Origin: Otatea glauca
Lineage: Eukaryota; Streptophyta; Magnoliopsida; Poales; Poaceae
Assembly (NCBI GenBank): GCA_036346275.1
Contig: CM070722.1
Location: 21,661,336 to 21,725,335 of the forward strand
Direction: 5' to 3'
Length of the DNA stretch: 64,000 nt
A program made the position numbers and the translations under genes. Positions 46,071 to 56,553 of this stretch are shown here, one piece after another. Under the pieces are notes generated by a model. It made no database searches. It saw only the letters and a list, made by a program, of their open reading frames with translations, and was not told the DNA's origin. Every line of letters starts with the position of its first letter. The stretch's first letter is position 1.

Positions 46071-46361
46071 TAGGGATTGTTTGGTTGATGGCCAATATGA
46101 GCCAAACCAAAATTTTGGTATAGCTAAAACCTAGGTAAAGCCAAAAATTGAAAAAAAAAAAGTTGTTTGGATCGTGACAAAGCCAAATGTTATCTTTATA
46201 AAAACTTTGGTGAGTGATTTACTTGCCATCGGAATTCCCACAAGTGATTAGATTTCATTTGCGTTATTAAATTTTTTGTGGACGTTACAAAATTTTGGTA
46301 GCAAACCAAACAATTACCAATTTTCGCTTGCATTACCAATATTTGGTTCAAACAGCCCCTA
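46071..46361. mobile_element. MITE, 291 bp, TAGGG-TGTTTG ends
   Basis: The left end is TAGGGATTGTTTGGTT; the right end on the minus strand is TAGGGGCTGTTTGAACC. Inside, 'aaaattttggta' and related motifs are mirrored. The flanks gcccgcca/gcccctta are only weakly alike (5 of 8), so the TSD is uncertain and hAT-type is a guess. Confidence 0.55.
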
Positions 46362-46577
46362 GCCCCTTAATCCTTGTCCAGTCCCTGATCAGGAATTTTT
46401 TTGGTAACCAACGGTTAATCCTTGCTCATCATCTGCATTATCTCGTACGGCTGCTGAATTTAAAAGCAAGCTCGCCAATTGGATAAACTGATAGAAGTAA
46501 TTTGAATCGTCAGACATGTCAAAATAAAGTGTTTGATCCAGACACGAAACACGAGCGTCAGACTCGTTCAGCGACTA

Positions 46578-46924
46578 CTCCGTCCGGCAATATAAGTCCA
46601 TTGTAATAGTTTCATCGTGTACATCTTCTATAATACTAAAAAATAAATTCGTAGTTATAACATGTTATTTAGCGAGGATATGTACGCTACAATGACATTA
46701 ATTTTAGTGTAGTCAAACTTTTTAAAACTTTAATTATTAATATCTTTTTAAATATTTAAATTAGATACATAAAAATCATATGTATAGATTTGTCTCGAAA
46801 AGTACTTATATAAGATTATAATTTTATTAGATCTTTTATATATTATAAATGAGATTTGTAATTGAAATTGTGTTTTTAAGACCATCTCAATTTTCAAATC
46901 TAGAACTATTTATGACCGAGGTAG
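46578..46924. mobile_element. Stowaway-like (Tc1/mariner) MITE
   Basis: The left end CTCCGTCCGGCAATATAAG is preceded by TA. The right end on the minus strand, CTACCTCGGTCATAAATAG, is followed by TA. The composition is AT-rich with paired inner motifs ('tctcgaaaagtacttatat'). TA target and CTCC-GTCC ends suit Stowaway, although the right end has diverged. Confidence 0.55.
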
Positions 46925-47199
46925 TAGATTTTGTACTTGTATTACCAGACCGAACTAGTACACACGGGTTTGCGGAGGATGATACCCAAGGCGAAGTAGA
47001 TCGGCGTCGCCATCGAGATGCACGGATCAGCAAACAAAGACCTTCCAGCAGTCTTCGGTTGACATTTCGAAGATGGCTGGAATCCATAATTTTGCTCAGA
47101 TCATGAAATTTTAGATAAATTTTGGATGAAATGCAAAAATCAAAATAAAAATCCAGATTTTTTGCACCGAAATTTCAGAGATTTCACCCAGAATTGCCG

Positions 47200-48240
47200 A
47201 AATCTCGATGAGATTTTAGAGAAATTGAACTGAACGAAAAAAGGTCAAAACGATGTTGAAACATTTTGAAAATATTTTTGGATGGTCCTAACATATTACT
47301 AATGTTCCCATAAACATTTCATATTATTATCACGCTTGAGGAATTTTTTAAAATTCGGACAGTGCTACTGTCCTGATAAAACACTGATCGATAAATTTGA
47401 ACCGAACGAAAAATGGAATAAACACATTAGAAAATTTTAAATGTTTTTTTGAATCTTTATGATGCATTAATAATGTTCCCATAAAAAATTCAGATGATTA
47501 TCAAGCTTCAGCAATTTTTGAAAATTCGGACAGTGCTACTGTCCTTATAAAAACCTTACCGGCAAACTTCAACCAAATGAAAAATGGTTCAAACCATGTT
47601 ATAAATTTTTTTTAAAAAATTGGATGGTCCTGATCTTCATCAATGTTTTAATAAAATTTTCAGATGATGATCAAGCTTCAAGAAGTTTAAAAAATTCTGA
47701 CAGTACTACATCCTGATAAAAGCCTGATGATCAACACATATTTTCTTGAGCAAACAAAAAAGTTTAGAATTTTTCAAACTTTTAGAGAAGAGTTGTGACA
47801 CAATTTCTAAGCTCTTATAAAAATTTGGATCATGATCATAGTCTAATAAATTTATAAAATTCTTACAATGGTAACATTTGTGTTCCATGTGTTTTTGATT
47901 TTTGAAAGATAATAAATAAAGTTCAATGCATCCATAGATTTGATTGAGTAAACAAAGGAAGTTTAAAATTTTTGAAACTTATATAGAAGAGTTCCGAGGA
48001 AATTCTTAAGCTGTTCTAAAATTGTTTGATCATGATCACACACGATAAAATTTATAAAATTTTGACAAGGTTACTGTCTTAGTTATGTTCATTCTGTTTT
48101 TGATTTTTTAAAGATAACAAATCAAGTTCAATTATTTTGAAATTTTTTCTGTATGATCCTACATTCCAAATATAGTACCATAAATTTTTCAGAGCATGAT
48201 CAAGCTTTTATAATTTTATAAAAATCTGATAATGTTTCAA
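47200..48240. repeat. Degenerate tandem array, about 160-180-bp period
   Basis: About five to six diverged units share, in order, 'gaacgaaaaatgg', 'ggatggtcct', 'aatgttcccataaa', 'atgattatcaagcttcagcaa' and 'attcggacagtgctactgtcctgataaa'. The clearest copies start near 47222, 47396 and 47566; later ones are eroded. A small palindrome (gacagt-gctactgtc) marks each unit. Reading frames inside are noise. Confidence 0.65.
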
Positions 48241-49080
48241 CCAAAATTTTAAAACGTCTCAAAAATTCATTTTTTCAACAAATTTTCATGGAAGATGACT
48301 TTTTTAAGGGTTATTGGGCCAAATCTGGTCAAATCAGGTCAAAGTACCCGAGATTACTGTAGTAATTTAATTTTTTATCTAACCGCGATTTTGGATCCCA
48401 TCTCTGGCCTGTTTTTGGAACATTGTTCCCAGCCTCCCAGGTCAGGTCATGTGATCGAGGGTGGTAGTTTCAGTCAGCACGTAACTTCTTGCCATCTTGG
48501 GTGATTAAAAAAAATCACACTTGTATTTCCTGAGCCGCCTCCATAACTACTTATGCACGCTTGTTTTGCCTTTTTTTTCCACATATAATTTAAATATGCT
48601 AATGTTGAGTTTGTTGCATAATAAATTAGTTGAATTTCCTACGCAATTATGTGGCTAGATAGTGCAACATGGGATCCCTTGCAACATATCATATTTGTTT
48701 TGTAAATTTAATACTTACCAATGTAACAATTGTAATAGAGATTAATCTACACCGTTATAATCTAGCCTCATTGAAATAAGTGGGTAGATCTTTTCCTTTT
48801 CTCTCGATTAATGATAGAATTTTTAGGAGTTTTGCATTTTCTAATTTAAGGATTGTTATGGGATTTTCTAGATCTCTAGGCTTTGTTTGAATAGACCGGG
48901 ATTTTAGTTCAAATATTCAGGCAATCCAAACAAAACCCTAAAGCGAATAAGATCTTTTATCAACAATTGTTTGTGTGTGTATATAGTGAAAAGATTTGGT
49001 ATGCTAATAAACTCTGGTACTAGCTATCAATAACATGAATCTTATATGTGGATGTGTGTAGTAGAGAGAGAAAATGTGAT
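48241..49080. other. No gene recognised
   Basis: AT-rich, with no terminal repeat, coding homology or RNA gene recognised. Confidence 0.4.
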
Positions 49081-49089
49081 ATGAGTCAA

Positions 49090-49112
49090 GGTTAAACATA
49101 ATATATATATAT

Positions 49113-49149
<37 letters not shown>

Positions 49150-49153
49150 GTGC

Positions 49154-49185
<32 letters not shown>

Positions 49186-49235
49186 GCATATATGTATATA
49201 TATATCCTATTCTATACATGCGTGTAGAATAGGAT
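49090..49235. repeat. AT/GT microsatellite and adjacent hairpin
   Basis: Tandem 'ta', 'ca' and 'tatatg' repeats run from about 49099 to 49205, followed by a hairpin with 9-bp arms CCTATTCTA and TAGAATAGG around 'tacatgcgtg'. The apparent minus-strand peptide (Tyr/Ile/Thr repeats) is a microsatellite translation. Confidence 0.85.
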
Positions 49236-49336
49236 AATCTACGCACGATCAGTCCGACCGATCCATGCAGCACAATTATTAGTGCTGTTGAACAGATGCA
49301 TGACGAGAAGATGGTTTTGGGCTACGAATAGTACCT

Positions 49337-49914
49337 CGTTGTAAGGCCCATATATTATATCCATATTGTGAACTTCGCATCTATAAAATTTGAAGACACA
49401 TTTCGTAAATCAACCTTGGGATGTATGAGCAATTTTTTAGGCATTATAGGATTCAATAGAAGTTTGTTTTAAAACGAGCTATAAACTCAGTAAGTTCGTT
49501 TTATTCGACGAAGTAAAATGTAATTATTATAGTAATAATGTTGTATGAGATAGATAGTAACTTAGGAAATCAGAAGCTAACAAACTTCTATCGTTAGTAA
49601 AATTTTGCACATTAGATATAGTAATAGTGTCCAATGGATAAAGTAAACATGGAAACAAAAGTTGCATAATTTAGTAAAAAGTAAAATGTTGTTGTTGCAA
49701 TAGTTACGTTGTACTATAGAAGTAGTAAATTATGTAAGCCAATAAATTTCCAATTGGCAGTAAATCTACGCCCGTTAAATCGTAGATTGAATTTATTTTG
49801 TTGGTTGAAACCAAATAGTTGTTTAATTTTTAGTTAAAAAATTTAAAAACCGCACTTGTTGCGAACTAGACTTATTTGTAACATAGTAATAAATATTTTG
49901 TTGCACCAGTAATG
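49337..49914 (+). repeat. Unclassified duplicated repeat, copy A
   Basis: Shares ordered blocks with copy B (50118-50291 plus 58620-59986): 'cccatatattatatcca', 'acatttcgtaaatcaacc', 'aatagaag', 'gatagatagtaacttaggaa', 'atcagaagctaacaaacttc', 'gaactagactt' and 'gtaacatagtaataaatatt'. Many short 'tagtaa' motifs are present. No terminal inverted repeat or coding sequence was seen. Confidence 0.7.
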
Positions 49915-50117
49915 TTTTATTATAGAGATAGTAAATGCTATAATCATCAGACAGAAGAATTTTTTTTGTATTTATTGTTAAAAAAGAAACCGTCTACTAT
50001 TAGGAAACGGGAAGTTGCCTTACTAACACTTTTCGGTCCTGTCTTTTCAGCTTCATTACGTCAATACATATTCTATCTCGGGCATGGGTAGAAGCACCCA
50101 AACCTTTCATATTCATA

Positions 50118-50291
50118 TCGTTGGTAAGCCCATATATTATATCCACATTATGTTCTGCAATCCATAGTATGTTGCTTCATCGCATCTATAGTTTATCGTC
50201 TCTGCATCATCACTAGAGGCAACGATAAAATTCAAACATACATTTCGTAAATCAACCGTGGGACATATGGGCCATTTTTTAGGCACTAGTG
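50118..50291 (+). repeat. Duplicated repeat, copy B left part
   Basis: Corresponds to the beginning of copy A and stops at the Copia-3 insertion; it continues at 58620. Confidence 0.7.
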
Positions 50292-51658
50292 TGTTGTTGA
50301 TATGCCCTTGAGGCGATCATAGAGATGATTGTATCACGCCTTATGTTTATGGAACAATATAATTGTTTGTCCTTTGAATAAATATCTATTGGATTAATCA
50401 ACAAGTGGCTTGTTCGTGCAACTTTTTCCATATATTGATATTATTCAAGTTATCCCTGATCGGTTATCATAATATAGGACGATTATGTTTCATAGATCAG
50501 CACATGTATTGATTGATGACCATGTTTCACGGGTCATAGAGATATGGAGATATCTAATCAATAATGTAAACACATGTTAGAGAACATGCGTTGGATAGAC
50601 CCATATGAGACACTGCGAGAATTGTTATATATATGTTCTTATGTGTCATCAGTTGGTCTTATGCATAGTGTATGTATGTTCCTTAGACTTGAGATCGTCA
50701 TTGGTTTTCTAGATGTGTAATGGTTTACTTAGGAGCAACCAAACGCTACTCTTTAATCAGGTAGTTATAAAAGAAGCTTTCGAGTTTAGTATGAAACATG
50801 ATGAGGTACATGAATGATCAAGATGGAATTTGCTCCTCCCATATAACGGAGAGATATCTCTGGACCCTCGAGGTAGATGGATTAAGTAAGTGCATGGCTA
50901 TGCCAGATGTGATTGAGAGTCAATCCAGATAAATTATTTTACTACGGTGTGAGTGAAGAGATCGAGCTGTCATAGGATGACACGACTCTCGCCTTGAGCT
51001 TGATCTGATATCGTGAAGCAAAGAGAACATGACATTATCACATTATAGTAGTTTCGTCCGATGCTTTTTGGATTTTTGGGAATCGATATGTACTGCTAGG
51101 TACCGCTATCGATTATCGATCGGAAAGGTGTTTCCGAGTCGTGTCCAAATATACATGAACATATAGGGTCACACACTTAAGGGGTTGGAATATAGTGGTA
51201 TGGATTGGATCCGTCACTAATGGGCCAAGTGGACTTTGTCCTTTAGTTGGGTCCTAATGTAGGGTTCCACCGCAGGGGAGGGGACGGCTATATAAAGGGA
51301 GTTCGTGGTTCCAATTGGGTACGTGAGAGGGCGTAATCACCGAAACCCTAGCCGTCTCTACTTGAGCCTTCCCGTGCGCGCTGGTGCTGGCACACCGACG
51401 CACGGCGTTCTTTTCCCGAATGTGTGGACGCCAGTACAGGTGTTGCTGCTACTGCGAGACTGATCGGGACGATCGACCACCGCGCGAGGAGAATCGGCCA
51501 CCGCACAAGGAAGATCGACCACTGCAACAGGACGCGCACTTCATTGATTCGGGCTGCATCAACTTCCTTCCGCTGCACTGCGTGTCTAGTGGTAACAATC
51601 CATTATCATTTACTTGCGTGGCTTTCTGGTTTACGAGGTAGAATTTTTTATTGTGTGC
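50292..51658 (+). repeat. Copia-3 5' LTR
   Basis: About 1367 bp, with a TATA box TATATAAA at 51289-51296 after 'ccgcaggggaggggacggc'. The short frames at 51348-51762 lie in LTR sequence that recurs at 58348-58627. Confidence 0.88.
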
Positions 51659-52550
51659 TAGTTGCAGTAAAAGCAACGAGGGGTTGTCGCCCCTCGACCC
51701 CGCATAGATTGATATATTGGAACATTTGCATAACTTGTTATTGCAGGATAATATGTGAATAGTATGGCTCTCTTGTATGTGATGCATGGTCATGACCTGC
51801 ATGTCATGAAAATAGCCAAAGGCTACACATAATTGTATAACGGCCTGCGTTTCAGTTTGTGATGTTTGATGATCAATGTAATTCATCGATAGCTATTAGG
51901 AGTAATAGCTAGGTAGGATGGAGATCTCTAGCATGATGGCTCGGTGAATAGGTGGCGTGGTAATGAAGATTGCTATGTCAAGGGCCATACTATTTCACAG
52001 CATAATGTGATTATTTGTGATTTATTTTTCTGTTACACTGCTTTACGTACGATTTGCTAGATAATTCGATCATGTTAGAGTAGTTTTCCTCAAAGAAAAT
52101 TAAGTTAATTTGATGCCTTGCCAAATTGTTGCAACTATCGAGTCTTGATCATTGAGTAGTGCGTCTGCCAAAGTAGAGTGCAGTCACTTATCTTGACATG
52201 GTAGGGTATGTGTTGGACACATACATGCGAACATTGGTTTAACTTAACTAGGCTATCAAAATAGTTTTGGGCCTAGGGGCATGGTGTTGAGTCGATGACA
52301 TGTGATGTCACTCAACCAATAAGAATTAAATGAGATGCAATTAGCAATGTGTTGTTTATCGAACGACATTAGGTTTCTAGCAGTGATGCCAAAGCTCACT
52401 AGGACTTAATGAAAATTGGATCTTGACTCACTATATGTTGTTAGAGGGAACATGGTTTCATATAGTGGGAATATCTTTTATTAAATTGTTTGGTAGAAGA
52501 TCATGCATAAACATAGTGCTTATCTGTTGCATATTTATGTTGTAGATTAA
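51659..52550 (+). other. Copia-3 leader, no gene recognised
   Basis: Untranslated leader between the LTR and gag. It contains no recognisable PBS next to the LTR and no coding homology. Confidence 0.5.
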
Positions 52551-53467
52551 ATGGCACCTACTACTTCCTCCGCACCCAGTTTTAGCTTGCGTTCGATTCT
52601 TGAAAAAGATAAACTGAATGGAACAAACTTTATTGACTGGTATCGCAATCTGAGAATTGTTCTCAAACAAGAAAAGAAGGAATATGTTCTAGAGAAACCC
52701 TACCCCGATGAACTGCTGAGAATGCCACTCGAGCTGAAAAGAATGAGTATGAAAAGCATTGCACTAACGCCGTTGATGTTAACTGTCGCATGCTTGTCAC
52801 CATGAACTCTGAGCTTCAGAAGCAATATGAGGACGTGGATGCCCATAATATGATTGTGGGTTTAAAAGGCATATTTGAGAACCAAGCTAGGGCTGAGAGG
52901 TACAACACCACGAAGTCCTTGTTTGCGTGTAGGCTAGCTGAAGGGAGTCCGATCAGCCCTCATGTGATCAAAATGATTGGTTATATTGAGAGCTTGGGAA
53001 AGCTTGGTTTTCCCCTTGGTCGAGAGTTGGCCACTGATTTGGTTCTCCAATCGCTCCCTCAGAGCTATGAGCCATTCATTTTGAACTTTTATATGAATGG
53101 CATGGAGAAGAGCTTGACCGATCTGCATGGGATGCTCAAGTCAGCTGAGGAAAGCATTAAGAAAAGCTCTAGTCATGTGATGATGGTTCAAAAGGCTACT
53201 AAGTTCAAGAAGAAGAAGTTCTCTAAGACTAGTGGTCAGGATAAGGGTGCGGGTAAGTCTCAAGATGACATCTCGAGCAACAAGTATAAGCTTCAGAAGC
53301 AAAAGACTGGACCTGTACCCGATGCTGTTTGCTTTTACTGCAAGGGGACAGGGCACTGGAAAAGGAATTGTACGAAATTCCTGGCAGACAAGAAGAAAGG
53401 AAGTAAGACTTCCACTTCAGGTATTAATTTTATAGAGATCAATATTGCTATTTCTTTCTCATATTAG
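52551..53467 (+). pseudogene. Copia-3 gag
   Basis: ATG 52551 gives 'MAPTTSSAPSFSLRSILEKD' and 'LNGTNFIDWYRNLRIVLKQE', the usual start of this copia gag type. A frameshift near 52730 moves the reading to the 52790-53467 frame ('MNSELQKQYEDVDAHNMIVG', 'QARAERYNTTKSLFACRLAE'). A complete zinc knuckle 'CFYCKGTGHWKRNC' is at about 53330. Apart from the frameshift it is well preserved. Confidence 0.85.
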
Positions 53468-54523
53468 TTCTTGGGTATTTGATATCGGATCGGTTGCTCA
53501 TATTTGCAACTCGATGTAGGGACTGATAAAAAGTAGAAGTTTGGCAAGAGACGAAGTAGAGCTTCATGTTGGCAATAAAGCAAGAGTTGCTGGATTGGCT
53601 GTTGGCACTTATCCATTACCTTACCTTCAGGACTAGTTATGGAACTAAATAATTGTTATTATGTTCCAGCTTTCAGTAGAAACATTATCTCTGCTTCATT
53701 TTTGGAGGCAGAGGGTTATCACTTTGTTAGTAAAAATAATTGTTGTTCTATTTATAAAAGTGATATGTTCTACGGTAGTTGTCCTGTAGTTAATGGTTTA
53801 TATATTTTGGAACTTGATCATGTGCCAATCTATAACATAAATGCTAAGAGGCTTCGACCTAATAATTTGAATCCCACTTACATTTGACATTGTCGCTTAG
53901 GTCATATAAATGAGAAACGCGTAATGAAGCTCCATAAGGATGGACTTCTAGATTCATTTGATTTTGAATAATTTGAAACGTGCAAATCTTGTTTACTTGG
54001 CAAGATGACTAAGACACCTTTCTATGGTATAGGTGAGAGGGCGAGTGACTTATTGTCCATTGTACATACGGATATATGTGGACCGATGAGCGCAACGGCC
54101 AAAGGTGGTTTTCAGTATTTCATAACTTTTACCGATGACTTTAGTAGATACGGTTACATCTACTTAATGAGGCACAGGTCTGAATCCTTTGAAAAGTTCA
54201 AGGAATTTCAGAATGAGGTACAAAATCAGCTTGGCAAGACAATAAAAGCTTTACGATCAGATCGTGGAGGAGAATATTTGAGCCAAGAGTTTGGTGATCA
54301 TTTGAAGCAATGTGGAATTGTTCCACAGCTTACGCCGTTGGGAACGCCTCAATGGAATGGGGTATCTGAACGACGAAACCGAACTTTGTTGGACATGGTT
54401 CGGTCAATAATGAGCCAAAGTGATCTACCATTGTCCTTTTGGGGATTTGCTCTAGAAACAGCCGCACTCACTATTAACAGGGTTCTATCTAAATCAGTAG
54501 AGAAGACACCATATGAGAAATGA
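53468..54523 (+). pseudogene. Copia-3 protease/integrase
   Basis: The protease motif reads 'WVFDIGSVAHICNS', where Thr of the catalytic DTG is Ile. The gag-pre-integrase finger 'HCRLGHINEKRVM' and 'CKSCLLGKMTKTPF' is interrupted by a TGA at 53885 (at an expected Trp) and a TAA at about 53970. The integrase core 54005-54523 is open and keeps its DDE residues: 'VHTDICGPMSA', 'RSDRGGEYLSQ' and 'WNGVSERRNRTLLDMV'. It ends at a TGA at 54521, after 'TPYEK'. Confidence 0.88.
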
Positions 54524-54586
54524 ACTGAAAAGCGTCCCGGATTGTCTTTTCTCAAAGTATGAGGCTGTGAGGCATATGTAAAATAT

Positions 54587-56533
54587 TTGATGTCTAATAA
54601 GCTCATGCCCAAATCACGAAAATGCTTCTTTGTGGGGTATCCTAAGGAAACCAAAGGATATTACTTTTACATAAAAGAAGAGAACAAAGTGTTTGTTGCT
54701 CGTAATGGTGTATTTTTGGAGAAAGAATTTCTTTCCAAGGGAGTTAGTGGGAGCACGGTGCAACTCGAAGAGATTCAAGAACCATTTGAAAGTGTTTCAA
54801 TTTCCACCGAAACTCCACATGCTATACAAGATGTTGTACAGCCTGCAGAGGATACACCAGCCCCACATAGGTCTGGCAGACAATGCTGAACACCCATAAT
54901 GTATGGGTATGATGTTCTATCGTTGGATAATGGAGAAATATTGTTGTTGGACAACGATGAGCCTGAGACTTATGAGGAAGCAATGATAGACCCGGACTCT
55001 GAGAAATGGCTTGAAGCCATGAGGTCCGAAATAAAATCCATGCATGATAATCAAGTTTGGAACTTGGTTGATCCGCTTGATGGTGTAAAAACCATGGAGT
55101 GCAAATGGGTTTTTAAGATTAAAAAGGACTTGAATGGAAATGTTCATATCTATAAAGCTCGATTGGTGGCAAAAGGTTTCGAACAAATTCAAGGTGTTGA
55201 CTATGATGAAACCTTCTCGCCAGTCGCTATGCTTAAGTCTGTTCGGATCATTCTAGCTATTGCTGCATATTTCGATTATGAGATATGGCAAATGAATGTC
55301 AAAACGGCTTTCCTCAATGGAAATCTAAGTGAGGATGTGTACATGACAAAGCCTGAAGGTTTTATCGATCCAAAGAACGCTAGAAAGGCATGCAAGCTTC
55401 AGAGATCCATTTATGGATTGAAGCAAGCATCTTGGAGTTGGAACATTAGTTTTGATGAGGTAGTCAAAGGGTTTGGCTTCATCAGAAATGAAGAAGAGCA
55501 TTGCGTCTATAAGAAGACTAGTGGGAGCGCACTTGTATTCTTGATTTTATATGTAGATGATATATTGTTAATCGAAAATGATATTCCTATGCTGGAATCT
55601 GTAAAGTCTTCATTAAGAAATAGTTTCTCTATGAAAAACTTAGGAGAGGCAGCATATATCTTGGGAATTAAGATCTATAGAAATAGGTCTACAAGGCGGA
55701 TTGGATTATGCCAAAATACGTGCATTGACAAGGTGTTGAAGAGGTTCAACATGCAAGATTCCAAGAGAGGATTCTTGCCCGTGTCACATGGTATTAGCCT
55801 TAGCAAGACTCAGTGTCCTTCGAACACTGATGAGCGGGACAGGATGAGTAAGATTCCATATGCTTCGGCAATTGGGTATATAATGTATGCCATGATTTGT
55901 ACACGATCGGATGTGTCGTATGCTCTAAGTGTTACGAGCAGATATCAGTCAGATCCAGGTGAATGTCATTGGATAGCAGTTAAAAACATCCTCAAGTACT
56001 TGAGAAGAACTAAGGATGCATTCCTTGTTTATGGAGGTGAGGAAAGGCTCGTTGTAAGTGGTTACACCGATGCAAGTTTTCAAAACGATAAAGATGATTA
56101 TTGTTCACAATCTGGTTATGTGTTCATACTGAATGGAGGAGCACTAAGCTGGAAGAGTTCCAAGCAGAGTACGGTTGCTGATTCTACAATAGAGGCTGAG
56201 TACATTGTGGCTTCAGAAGCTGCAAAGGAGGCTGTTTGGATTAAGAAGTTCATCACTGAACTTGGTGTGGTTGATAATGCTTCTAGCCCATTGGATTTCT
56301 ATTGTGATAACAGTGGTGCCATTGCGCAAGCAAAGGAGCCTAGATCGCATCAAAAGTCCAAGCACATACAACGGCGCTATCACCTTATCCGAGAGATTGT
56401 GGATAGAGGTGATGTGAAGATATTCAAGGTGCACACAGATTCAAATGTATCTGATCCGTTGACAAAACCGCTTCCACAACCAAAGCATGAAGCGCACATG
56501 AGAGCCATGGGTATTAGATATTTGCATGATTGA
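54587..56533 (+). pseudogene. Copia-3 reverse transcriptase/RNase H
   Basis: 54587-54889 holds the integrase tail and linker ('KCFFVGYPKETKGYYFYIKE', 'APHRSGRQC'). After a frameshift, 54899-56533 is open for 544 codons. RT: 'EKWLEAMRSEIKSMHDNQVW', 'CKWVFKIKKDLNGN', 'KARLVAKGFEQIQGVDYDET', 'SIYGLKQASWSW', catalytic 'LYVDDILLIEND'. Motif A reads 'WQMNVKTAFLNG', where the metal-binding Asp is Asn. RNase H: 'SGYTDASFQNDKDDYCSQSG', 'IEAEYIVASEAAKEAVWIKK', 'FYCDNSGAIAQAKEP', ending with 'HMRAMGIRYLHD'. The frame is long but catalysis should be lost. Confidence 0.92.
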
Positions 56534-56553
56534 CTCAAGTACAAGTGGGAGAC

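Noticed and set aside
49004..49273. Tyr/Ile/Thr-rich minus-strand peptide
   Set aside because: Translation of an AT/GT microsatellite.
51348..51886. Arg/Ser-rich frames and their copies at 58348-58627
   Set aside because: Both sets lie in the Copia-3 LTRs or leader; their similarity is LTR duplication, not a gene family.
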